From: an uncultured Opitutia bacterium
GTDB taxonomy: Bacteria > Verrucomicrobiota > Verrucomicrobiae > Opitutales > UBA953
Reading direction: 5' to 3'
NCBI GenBank assembly: GCA_903859115.1
Contig: CAIOLH010000159.1
Location: 1-5,372 of the forward strand
Length of the DNA stretch: 5,372 nt
Made by a program: the position numbers and the translations under genes. This document shows positions 1 through 5,309 of this stretch, in pieces (positions within the stretch are counted from its first letter, which is position 1; every line of letters starts with the position of its first letter). The notes beneath the pieces were generated by a model that made no database searches, was not told the origin of the DNA, and saw nothing but the letters and a program-made list of their open reading frames with translations.

Positions 1-370
1 CACCACACGTGAAGTGACCACCGACGTTACCGTGTTCGACGGTGCTACGGTAGTCATCGGTGGATTAACCCGCGAAGAAGTGAAGACTGTGAACGACAAG
101 GTTCCTGTCTTGGGCGACATTCCTCTCCTCGGTAACGCTTTCCGATCCAACAGTAAGTCGACCGTTAAACGTAACCTTACTGTGTTCGTGACTGCTAACC
201 TCGTTTCCCCAGGTGGTGCGACCCTTCGTAGTAACTATCCTGGAATGCGTGCGGGTTCGACCTTCTCTAACCCTGTCATTCTTTCCCCAGGTGGTGCAGT
301 TTACCGCGAACCTATCGAGGTTAACAACGCTCCAGCCGCTCCTACTGCTCCAGCACCAGCCGCACAGTAG
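1..370 (+). CDS. Secretin C-terminal part (type II secretion / type IV pilus outer-membrane channel), 5' truncated
   Basis: The gene enters from the left edge; its reading frame begins at base 2, and the last 122 residues are visible. Secretins form multimeric gated channels in the outer membrane through which pilins or secreted proteins pass. The fragment carries the family signature: FDGATVVIGGL (visible residues 12-22), then KVPVLGDIPLLG (33-44) followed by FR, then the closing strand NLTVFVTANLV (58-68). This is the end of the beta-barrel domain. Beyond it lies a tail of about 54 residues, ending in a low-complexity Ala/Pro stretch (PAAPTAPAPAAQ), which could serve pilotin or envelope contacts. 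The tail holds two SPGGA motifs 26 residues apart. An in-frame GTG at base 14 is internal to the conserved domain and is not the start. Two adjacent TAG codons (368-373) end the gene. GspD, PilQ and the Verrucomicrobial pilus secretin class (Amuc_1098-like) cannot be separated from this fragment, so no symbol is given. Confidence 0.93.
   Translation, partial: TTREVTTDVTVFDGATVVIGGLTREEVKTVNDKVPVLGDIPLLGNAFRSNSKSTVKRNLTVFVTANLVSPGGATLRSNYPGMRAGSTFSNPVILSPGGAVYREPIEVNNAPAAPTAPAPAAQ
204..297 (+). repeat. Exact 16-base direct repeat inside the secretin tail
   Basis: The 16-mer TTTCCCCAGGTGGTGC occurs at 204-219 and again at 282-297. The spacing is 78 bases, exactly 26 codons, so both copies are read in the same frame and both encode SPGGA (LVSPGGATLR and ILSPGGAVYR). 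This looks like a small in-frame duplication within the C-terminal extension, or strong codon-level conservation of a repeated peptide. The bases between the copies are not duplicated recognisably. Confidence 0.7.
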
Positions 371-395
371 TAGATAAAGGAAGTAGGTTTTAAAT

Positions 396-427
396 CGGGC
401 CCACCTTCGCGGTGGGCCTGCTTTTTT
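396..427 (+). terminator. Intrinsic terminator after the secretin gene
   Basis: A GC-rich stem is formed by GGCCCACC (398-405) and GGTGGGCC (411-418), extended by C396-G420 and a G-T pair, around a five-base TTCGC loop. A run of six T (422-427) follows. It lies 23 bases after the second stop codon and closes the secretin transcription unit. The exonuclease start follows 30 bases later, so that gene either needs its own promoter close by or depends on read-through. Confidence 0.92.
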
Positions 428-447
428 CTGGAGGTGTTGCTCACTTC

Positions 448-451
448 GGAG
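448..451 (+). promoter_or_regulatory. Ribosome-binding site that fixes the exonuclease start
   Basis: GGAG lies six bases before ATG 458, the usual Shine-Dalgarno spacing. It favours this ATG over the in-frame GTG at 434, whose only GGAG (430-433) directly abuts it, and over ATG 464, which would have a 12-base spacing. Confidence 0.75.
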
Positions 452-457
452 AAACTA

Positions 458-1405
458 ATGCCCATGCGCTGGCTGCTTGTAGATGGATTTAACTTAGTGT
501 TCAGAAGTCACTTCGCGATGGAGCGATCCAATCTGCGACGTCAATCCGACCAATTTCCTACCGGTGCCCTCCATGGCTGGATAAAATCTCTGCAAGATTT
601 ACGCGAAGGTCAAAAGCCCGATCGTTCGGTGGTGTTTTTTGATTTAGGTGGATCGGATCGGCACCTAGCCGTTTTACCGGAGTACAAAGGTCAACGCGAC
701 GACACTCCGGAGGATATTATTCTACAGCTGCCTGAAATAAAAAAACTTACCGCACTTTTAGGATTTGAGGTAATTGAAAAAAGGGGAGTAGAGGCGGATG
801 ACTTAATCGCCACCGCCGTACAAAAATTATCTGCCCAAGGCCACGAGTGTATTATTGTGAGTGCCGATAAAGATTTTGGACAATGTGTCGGTGGAGCTGT
901 TACCCAATTAGCGCCCCCACCTACGGCGAATCCGGCACTAGGCTGGAGACATTTAGATGCTGCTGGCGTAGAAGAAAAATTTGGAGTGCCGCCGAGTTTA
1001 ATCGCCGACTATCTCGCACTGATCGGAGATACATCTGATAACATTCCCGGCTTAAAAGGAGTAGGGCCTAAGACCGCGGTGAAGTGGCTAAAACAGTATG
1101 GAGGTCTGGAAGCCGTGTTGGCGGCGGCTGATACCATTGAGCCTGCGCGCTTTGCGGAACAGATAAAAGCCGAAGCGGATCGTATTCGCAGCAATTTAGA
1201 TTTGGTAAGATTCCAAACGCATTTTGAAGTAGAGCTAGGTAGCTCAGTCACAGAAGATACTACGGCGGTTGCTGGATTTCTTTTAGCGATGGAAATGCAT
1301 TCCACTTTACGTAGGTATCAAACTAAGCACGGGCTCGTGAGTCCGGAAGTGGTGAAAGCTGGGCCACCCCCAAAACCAAAACCTTCCCAGGGGGAATTAT
1401 TCTAA
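458..1405 (+). CDS. Stand-alone 5'-3' exonuclease / flap endonuclease (PolI N-terminal-like)
   Basis: A 315-residue protein with start ATG 458. It belongs to the FEN/PIN family of structure-specific 5' nucleases, which cut 5' flaps and remove RNA primers with two divalent metals. Acidic residues expected from T5-type 5' nucleases are all present: D9 (LLVDGFN), D62 (VVFFD), E112/D114/D115 (GVEADDLIAT), D137/D139 (SADKDF), D191/D194 (GDTSDNIPG). The substrate-binding YKGQR (76-80) and the helix-3-turn-helix GVGPKTA (201-207) are also intact, so the protein should be active. No 3'-exonuclease or polymerase domain follows: the length matches the 5'-nuclease domain of DNA polymerase I plus a short tail. 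The tail is Pro/Lys-rich (about 302-310) and ends in SQGELF, resembling a sliding-clamp-binding peptide. It could be a paralogue of the polA domain (ExoIX-like) or the main primer-removal nuclease; the polA gene of this genome is not visible. Confidence 0.95.
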   Translation: MPMRWLLVDGFNLVFRSHFAMERSNLRRQSDQFPTGALHGWIKSLQDLREGQKPDRSVVFFDLGGSDRHLAVLPEYKGQRDDTPEDIILQLPEIKKLTALLGFEVIEKRGVEADDLIATAVQKLSAQGHECIIVSADKDFGQCVGGAVTQLAPPPTANPALGWRHLDAAGVEEKFGVPPSLIADYLALIGDTSDNIPGLKGVGPKTAVKWLKQYGGLEAVLAAADTIEPARFAEQIKAEADRIRSNLDLVRFQTHFEVELGSSVTEDTTAVAGFLLAMEMHSTLRRYQTKHGLVSPEVVKAGPPPKPKPSQGELF

Positions 1406-1410
1406 CCAAT

Positions 1411-1439
1411 AAAAAAGCCTGTCTTGCGACAGGCTTTTT
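1411..1439. terminator. Bidirectional intrinsic terminator between convergent genes
   Basis: AAAAAGCCTGTC (1412-1423) pairs with GACAGGCTTTTT (1428-1439) around a TTGC loop. The 7-bp GC-containing core is flanked by A on the left and T on the right, so each strand presents a hairpin followed by a T run. It starts 6 bases after the exonuclease stop and ends 18 bases before the stop of the minus-strand gene, and so serves both. Confidence 0.93.
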
Positions 1440-1457
1440 GGTGGAAGCGGGAAGGGC

Positions 1458-2330
1458 TTAAGCCTTCTTGGCTTTAGGTGCTTCAGGCTTAACTGCTTCA
1501 AACTTAGGCGTAACCGGAGCGGTTGCAGCAGGTGCAGCGGTTGCTGGTTTTGCTGTTTTAGTGCTCTCTCTTTTTTCTAAGTAACGCTTCAGTTCTTCTT
1601 CCAAGAGTGCTACCCATAAGATTCCGCCGAGGTTCTCGATTACAATATCATTGGTGAAGATACCGTAGGTCTTTAACATCAATTCAGCATTGGTCTGTAG
1701 GGACTTCGTAACCTTTTCAATTTCGTCTACGACACGCTTTTTGGCGTCGGCATCAGCAGCAGTTTGTTCAGCAGCGCGCAGTTGGATGAGGCTGGTTTGT
1801 TGTGCGTGTACAATGCGTAGATTGCGTTCAAGGAGGGGGATTTGATCACCTTCGACGGTGGAGAGCAGAATTAATTTCTGGTTACCACGGGCAACGATGT
1901 CGGACTCTTTGAAGTCAGGTCCCTTACGTAACTTATCGATGATTTCATCAGTGACGGGTGACAGGAGTCTGATCTTGGTATTTTGGAGGAAGTGCGGGCG
2001 CAGGATCCAATCATCGGTCTTGGTCTTATAAACCAATTCGAATTCGGCATCATTTTTGCGATAGTTTTGTAATTCGGTATCACGTGACTTGGTTAAAACG
2101 TCTTTTTCGTTCGGGGTGACCGCTTGTTCGATACGTTGTGCGAGTTGTATGACTCTGGCGCTGTGTGCGCGCATGACCTCGAGATCTCTTTGAAATCTCA
2201 GCATTGTGTTGGCGTCGCTGATTTCTAACCAGCGGATGAAAACTTTATTCTCGTGAGTGAGCAGGTTGGTATCCACTTCGGAAGAAGTGGCCGGCGTCTT
2301 TTTGGATTCAGTATCGGTGGATTGGGTCAT
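1458..2330 (-). CDS. Helix-rich protein of unknown function, cytoplasmic-looking paralogue of the upstream gene
   Basis: A 290-residue protein of no family I recognise. It has a polar Ser/Thr-rich N-terminus (1-28) with no signal peptide. A charged, mostly helical body (about 29-255) with coiled-coil character follows, for example 165-215. It ends in a low-complexity Ala/Pro/Lys tail (about 257-290, ending PKAKKA). It aligns over its body with the protein encoded just upstream. Matching stretches are KVFIRWLEISDA (29-40) with KRFVLVKNIESA, PDFKESDIV (138-146) with KDFKPESV, and QKLILLSTVEG (151-161) with KKLMLKETIKG. LWVALLEEELK (238-248) also matches LYTLLSDEEQK. It likewise appears to contain two copies of the module. 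The ATG follows the upstream stop by 17 bases with no Shine-Dalgarno-like sequence, so translation may depend on coupling. It is the last gene before the shared terminator. A structural or scaffolding role is possible but unproven. Confidence 0.85.
   Translation of the reverse strand: MTQSTDTESKKTPATSSEVDTNLLTHENKVFIRWLEISDANTMLRFQRDLEVMRAHSARVIQLAQRIEQAVTPNEKDVLTKSRDTELQNYRKNDAEFELVYKTKTDDWILRPHFLQNTKIRLLSPVTDEIIDKLRKGPDFKESDIVARGNQKLILLSTVEGDQIPLLERNLRIVHAQQTSLIQLRAAEQTAADADAKKRVVDEIEKVTKSLQTNAELMLKTYGIFTNDIVIENLGGILWVALLEEELKRYLEKRESTKTAKPATAAPAATAPVTPKFEAVKPEAPKAKKA
1572..2246 (-). repeat. Two diverged protein modules in the downstream paralogue
   Basis: Residues about 29-134 and 151-253 correspond to the two modules of the upstream paralogue. 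Within this protein the two copies are more diverged. The shared pattern is a short hydrophobic strand (VFIRWLEI / LILLSTV), a long helical stretch, an aromatic-hydrophobic element (WIL / YGI) and a closing L-L-x-x-x-x-E segment. The assignment rests mainly on matching each half to the corresponding half of the neighbouring protein. Confidence 0.5.
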
Positions 2331-2347
2331 GATTGTTTAGGGGTAAA

Positions 2348-3196
2348 TTATTTTTTATCTGACTTGGTTTCTGGCTTGGTGTCTTTGCCATCAATCTGGT
2401 TTTGCAGATTCTTTTGCTCTTCATCGGAGAGCAGCGTATAAAGCTTAGCTTGAGCAGTCTGGATATTGAATTCGTTAGGGATATCGTAGCCACGTGATTT
2501 CTTAAATTCTTCCAAGCTCTTATTCACTTCTGCTTGGGTATTTTTAATGGCTTCTTCAATTTTCTTTTTATCTTCGGCTTTAGTGAAGCGTGGTTGAGCT
2601 TCGACGAGTTGTTGGAGTCCGCGTTTAGCTTCTAACACGCGACGCACTTGTTGCTGAAAAGCCTCAACTTCAGCCGCACCCTTGATGGTTTCTTTAAGCA
2701 TGAGTTTTTTGTCATCGGGGCCCGCGGTAACAGATTCGGGCTTAAAATCCTTAGTCGCAGCCAATTTGGTGTATTCGTCGTTGGATAGGATGGTGAGAAC
2801 TTTAACGGAAGTAGGTACAACGAGGTACTGACGGGTTAGATCAAAATTATAGGTCTTAGCCATGTTGGCATTAGTCGCCTGTAATTTTTTGAATTTGCCA
2901 TCTAACTCGCGACTGCGGGCTTCTTTTTCGGGAGTGGTTAAAGCTAAATCGAGCAGCTGTTTAGTCAGGGCAGCATCTTTTTGGTCTGCCGTGATTGCTT
3001 GGGCGTCTTTTTCAAACGCTGCGAACTCTTCGGCTGACTCGATATTCTTCACGAGTACAAATCGCTTACCGTTGGAATCGAGTACTTCGACTTGGACGGA
3101 TTTAGGTGCTTCTGGCGCCGGGGTAGCTGGCTTAACTTTCTCATCGGCATAGCAAGTTAAGGATAAGACCATCAGACTAATCGGGAGTAATTTCAT
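2348..3196 (-). CDS. Exported helix-rich protein of unknown function with a duplicated module
   Basis: A 282-residue protein of no family I recognise. The N-terminus is a signal peptide: a Lys at position 2, a hydrophobic stretch LLPISLMVLSLT (3-14), and a likely signal peptidase I site after CYA (15-17). C15 is not in a good lipobox (SLT precedes it), so a lipoprotein is unlikely. A Pro/Ala/Lys linker (20-33) leads into two modules, 44-147 and 163-266, which align without gaps at an offset of 119 residues. A Lys/Asp-rich tail closes the protein. The body is rich in Lys, Glu, Gln and Ala, with long amphipathic helices and no Cys pair, so no enzyme motif is evident. A periplasmic location is likely. 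The gene follows the CvpA-like gene by 73 bases and precedes its paralogue by 17. No Shine-Dalgarno sequence is visible before the ATG. Confidence 0.87.
   Translation of the reverse strand: MKLLPISLMVLSLTCYADEKVKPATPAPEAPKSVQVEVLDSNGKRFVLVKNIESAEEFAAFEKDAQAITADQKDAALTKQLLDLALTTPEKEARSRELDGKFKKLQATNANMAKTYNFDLTRQYLVVPTSVKVLTILSNDEYTKLAATKDFKPESVTAGPDDKKLMLKETIKGAAEVEAFQQQVRRVLEAKRGLQQLVEAQPRFTKAEDKKKIEEAIKNTQAEVNKSLEEFKKSRGYDIPNEFNIQTAQAKLYTLLSDEEQKNLQNQIDGKDTKPETKSDKK
2399..3067 (-). repeat. Tandem ~105-residue protein module in the exported protein
   Basis: Residues 44-147 and 163-266 match at a constant offset of 119. At the front, KRFVLVKNIESAEEFAAF pairs with KKLMLKETIKGAAEVEAF. In the middle, MAKTYNFDL pairs with FKKSRGYDI. 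At the end, KVLTILSNDEYTKL pairs with KLYTLLSDEEQKNL. The helical stretch between these blocks is aligned only by pattern. The ends are conserved far better than the middle, as expected of a short strand and terminal helix framing a variable helical hairpin. The repeat is visible at protein level only. Confidence 0.72.
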
Positions 3197-3269
3197 GAAG
3201 GGATAAAATCGGGAAGGTGAATTTATAATCCCGCGACGTTACTTCTCCAGCCCAAAGAGGGGCAAAATG

Positions 3270-4091
3270 TTACGGATGGGTGTTTTTTAAAGCTTTCTCA
3301 AAAATTAACTCCAAATCAATTTTCTCGATCTCCATTTGGAGCGCCTCATCTGCCAGAACAGCCCTTACTTTAGGATGCTCGATAAAACCACTTAAGTCCT
3401 TGTTATTCAACAACTCACGAACTTTTTTATCCTCGAGTGCCTGATAGAGACTGGGGTAGGCGGCAAGGGCTCTGACCTCGGGGGTGTTTACTAGCCTCTT
3501 TCGGGCCTCTGGATTGCCCATGAGCTGCCTTAATTGCCTTATGAGGTGACTTTGCTTATCGGGCAGGGGTGACCACGTTTTGAGCCATGAAGTGATGGGT
3601 GTCTCGGCTAGGTCATTCCGGGTCTGCACCACCCAATGCCGTTCGGCGACTTCGGGGCCGCTGATTAACTCCTGCAGCGAAGCCCAAGTCGTAATGACAA
3701 GGACGAGTAGGCTGAAATAAAGTAACCCGGTCCAACAACCGACAATCGATCCCAGAATCGGACTCTCGGCTTCGTCCATACCCTCCGGTCTTTTGCCGAG
3801 CCACCAACTGACTCCGTAAACTAAAATCCCCGTAGCACACGATACTAGGACAACACCTGTGGCGCCACGAAGAAGCCATGGGTAAGTCGTTCCGTGAAAA
3901 AGATTATGCCCACACTCGCGACCTACCAGCCATCCCACAATTAATCCTACGGTCAAAGCAAACGGACCTGCGAGCTGTCGCAACGGACCACGTTTGTATC
4001 CGCGCCATGTACCTCTCGCCATAAGAATGACCAATAGGAAAACTGCGATGGCCGTAATCCACGACACATCGGGTGGCGGAGTTTTAATCAT
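3270..4091 (-). CDS. CvpA-like integral membrane protein with a helical repeat tail
   Basis: A 273-residue protein with start ATG 4091. Four hydrophobic segments fit the CvpA family topology: about 10-25, 40-57, 72-98 and 112-135. Further support comes from the family-like GTWRGYKRGPLRQLAG after helix 1 and the Gly-rich LGSIVGCWTGLLYF in helix 4. CvpA was named from colicin V production; family members are inner-membrane proteins linked to envelope homeostasis, with no settled biochemical role. The C-terminal half (140-273) is soluble and extends well past the usual CvpA domain. It carries a degenerate repeat: NPEARKRLV (193), TPEVRALAA (203), KKVRELLNN (222), HPKVRAVLA (239). This resembles helical repeats of the STI1/armadillo sort and could bind a partner protein. 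Its first eight bases overlap the end of the kinase gene (GATGATTAA), which indicates translational coupling. The upstream in-frame GTG at 4115 lacks support. Confidence 0.83.
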   Translation of the reverse strand: MIKTPPPDVSWITAIAVFLLVILMARGTWRGYKRGPLRQLAGPFALTVGLIVGWLVGRECGHNLFHGTTYPWLLRGATGVVLVSCATGILVYGVSWWLGKRPEGMDEAESPILGSIVGCWTGLLYFSLLVLVITTWASLQELISGPEVAERHWVVQTRNDLAETPITSWLKTWSPLPDKQSHLIRQLRQLMGNPEARKRLVNTPEVRALAAYPSLYQALEDKKVRELLNNKDLSGFIEHPKVRAVLADEALQMEIEKIDLELIFEKALKNTHP

Positions 4092-5199
4092 CGCTTCGCT
4101 TCTCCAGAATTTCACGAATCACGAATTCTTGATTCTCAATACTTTCTGCAAGGTGAAATTGGACGAGTGCACGGTGTAGATTATGCCCAGGTTTACGTAC
4201 TTTAAAATAAACATCGCCTCTCAAATGATCCGTAAGAAATCTTATTCCTAGTTCCAAAGTGATGGTGTGTAGCGCCGTCCAAAGATAAGATATTTCCTCA
4301 GTATTAAGTAGGTTTTTGGCTTTAAATTTATACCCATCGAAAAACGCCGAGAGTAAATTTAAATCTAAGCCCACTGATTGTAAATCGATGGGGTCTTCGC
4401 CGGCGGGATTACACAGTGAGCGAATGGCGTCGGCAATGTCGTTAAGAATTAAGCCAGGCTGTACCGTATCACAATCGATTAAACAAAGACCCTGTCCAGT
4501 CACCTCATGAATCATGACGTTACCAGCCTTGGGATCGCCATGGGTTACCGATAATTTTAATTTCCCTTCGTGCAGAGCATTTTCTAACTCGAGAATTTTT
4601 GGTTTACGTTGACCAATAAAGTTAAGCGCTTTTTGAGTGGTCGGCGAAGTGTTAATCGACATTTCCGCACTCGGACTTTTGATCGCTTGCTCGAGTTCTA
4701 AAAGGTACTGCGAGGTGACGTGAAAATTCGGCAGTGAGTAGTTTAATTGCTGAGGCGGCAGGGTACTCACCATGTGATGGAAGTGTCCAAGTGTAGCTCC
4801 CACTTCAAAGGCGTGCTCGAGATTTTGTACGGATTCAAAGACGACTCCAGCTTCAATAAATTTTAGTCCACGCCAGAGATCACCATTCTCATCGAGTACG
4901 TAATCCTCCCCGTTTTTTGTTTTTATAATTTGGATAAATTCCCAGGGCCGATCAGACTCTTCGATTTCTTGATTAATCACTTTAATACAATGCTCCGAAA
5001 GTACGCGGAGATTTTTCATAATAATCTCGGGCTGCGGAAAAATGTCTTTTCGAATTCTTTGAATAATGATGCAGAAATTACCAAACTCTGCTTTAAAGAC
5101 CCCTAAAAACGTGTCATTGATATTACCGCTACCCACCGGGCGAATAGACAATAACCGCCCGGGAACTTCAAATTGAGTGGCGATTAGGTCAGCACGCAT
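4084..5199 (-). CDS. APH-family phosphotransferase, N-acetylhexosamine 1-kinase-like
   Basis: A 371-residue, full-length kinase of the aminoglycoside-phosphotransferase/choline-kinase fold. Its closest recognisable class is NahK-like sugar kinases, which phosphorylate the anomeric position of N-acetylhexosamines with ATP. Visible features are the nucleotide loop GSGNINDTF (23-31), the QRI..IFPQPEIIMKN block (47-63), and the catalytic loop THGDPKAGN (219-227, Asp222 as presumed base). The metal-binding IDCDTVQPG (241-249) and the C-terminal signature LTDHLRGDVYFKV (322-334) followed by HNLHRALVQFHL are also present. No signal peptide is seen, so it is cytoplasmic. It is the first gene of the minus-strand block and overlaps the CvpA-like gene by 8 bases. 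The ATG has no Shine-Dalgarno sequence, but the conserved region begins soon after it and no better start is present. The substrate is inferred only: an amino sugar, another sugar or a related alcohol are all possible. Drug resistance is unlikely, as the motifs are of the sugar-kinase type. Confidence 0.9.
   Translation of the reverse strand: MRADLIATQFEVPGRLLSIRPVGSGNINDTFLGVFKAEFGNFCIIIQRIRKDIFPQPEIIMKNLRVLSEHCIKVINQEIEESDRPWEFIQIIKTKNGEDYVLDENGDLWRGLKFIEAGVVFESVQNLEHAFEVGATLGHFHHMVSTLPPQQLNYSLPNFHVTSQYLLELEQAIKSPSAEMSINTSPTTQKALNFIGQRKPKILELENALHEGKLKLSVTHGDPKAGNVMIHEVTGQGLCLIDCDTVQPGLILNDIADAIRSLCNPAGEDPIDLQSVGLDLNLLSAFFDGYKFKAKNLLNTEEISYLWTALHTITLELGIRFLTDHLRGDVYFKVRKPGHNLHRALVQFHLAESIENQEFVIREILEKRSDD
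4099..4105 (-). promoter_or_regulatory. Ribosome-binding site for the CvpA-like gene, inside the kinase gene
   Basis: GGAGAAG on the minus strand lies seven bases before ATG 4091 and within the last codons of the kinase. With the 8-base overlap of the two genes it supports ATG 4091 as the start. The GTG at 4115 lies upstream of this site. Confidence 0.65.
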
Positions 5200-5237
5200 G
5201 AGCGATAGGGCATATTTAGGTCGATTTTCTGCAAGAA

Positions 5238-5263
5238 GCGAGGGGATTTCCTCGATGCCGAGG
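5238..5263. other. Three alternating complementary arms upstream of the kinase gene
   Basis: CGAGG (5239-5243), CCTCG (5250-5254) and CGAGG (5259-5263) follow one another, so the middle arm can pair with either neighbour, giving two mutually exclusive 5-bp hairpins with loops of six and four bases. The element lies 40-61 bases before the kinase start in the spacer shared with the tRNA gene. It could be part of the kinase mRNA leader, but the stems are short, no T run follows immediately and the transcription start is unknown. Function is unproven. I found no convincing -35/-10 pair for either flanking gene in 5200-5309. Confidence 0.3.
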
Positions 5264-5309
5264 CTTGATTTTAGTTTTCATACTCTCATCTTCAACATTT
5301 CTCCGCACC

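Noticed and set aside
434..457. GTG start for the exonuclease, adding eight residues
   Set aside because: The only Shine-Dalgarno-like sequence abuts this GTG with no spacing, whereas ATG 458 has GGAG at six bases, and the added residues precede the conserved first strand with no family match.
1009..1305. 98-residue reading frame antisense to the exonuclease
   Set aside because: It lies fully within a well-supported gene, has no family motifs or ribosome-binding site and looks like a shadow.
2862..3152. 96-residue plus-strand reading frame opposite the exported-protein gene
   Set aside because: Its Ser/Ala-rich composition is what the reverse complement of a Lys/Glu/Ala-rich gene gives; there is no independent support.
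3152..3154. Lipoprotein attachment at Cys15 of the exported protein
   Set aside because: The residues before the Cys are S-L-T, not a lipobox, whereas CYA gives an acceptable signal peptidase I site.
3222..3250. Promoter for the exported-protein gene (TATAAA on the minus strand at 3222-3227)
   Set aside because: No -35-like hexamer lies at a suitable distance; the sequence at 17-base spacing is CTGGAG. A single AT-rich hexamer is not enough.
3250..3263. GCCC/GGGC hairpin between the CvpA-like gene and the exported-protein gene as a terminator
   Set aside because: The stem is only four base pairs, and on the minus strand the T run precedes the stem, so it is not an intrinsic terminator.
3613..3879. 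88-residue frame within the CvpA-like gene on the same strand
   Set aside because: It is an alternative frame of a gene with clear membrane segments, with no start signal or recognisable motif.
4092..4115. GTG start for the CvpA-like gene
   Set aside because: ATG 4091 has a GGAGAAG site at normal spacing and gives a typical 8-base overlap with the kinase stop; the longer form adds only polar residues.
4113..4126. CACGAAT tandem 7-mer as an operator or attachment core
   Set aside because: It lies within kinase codons (EFVIRE), is only two short copies and is expected by chance.
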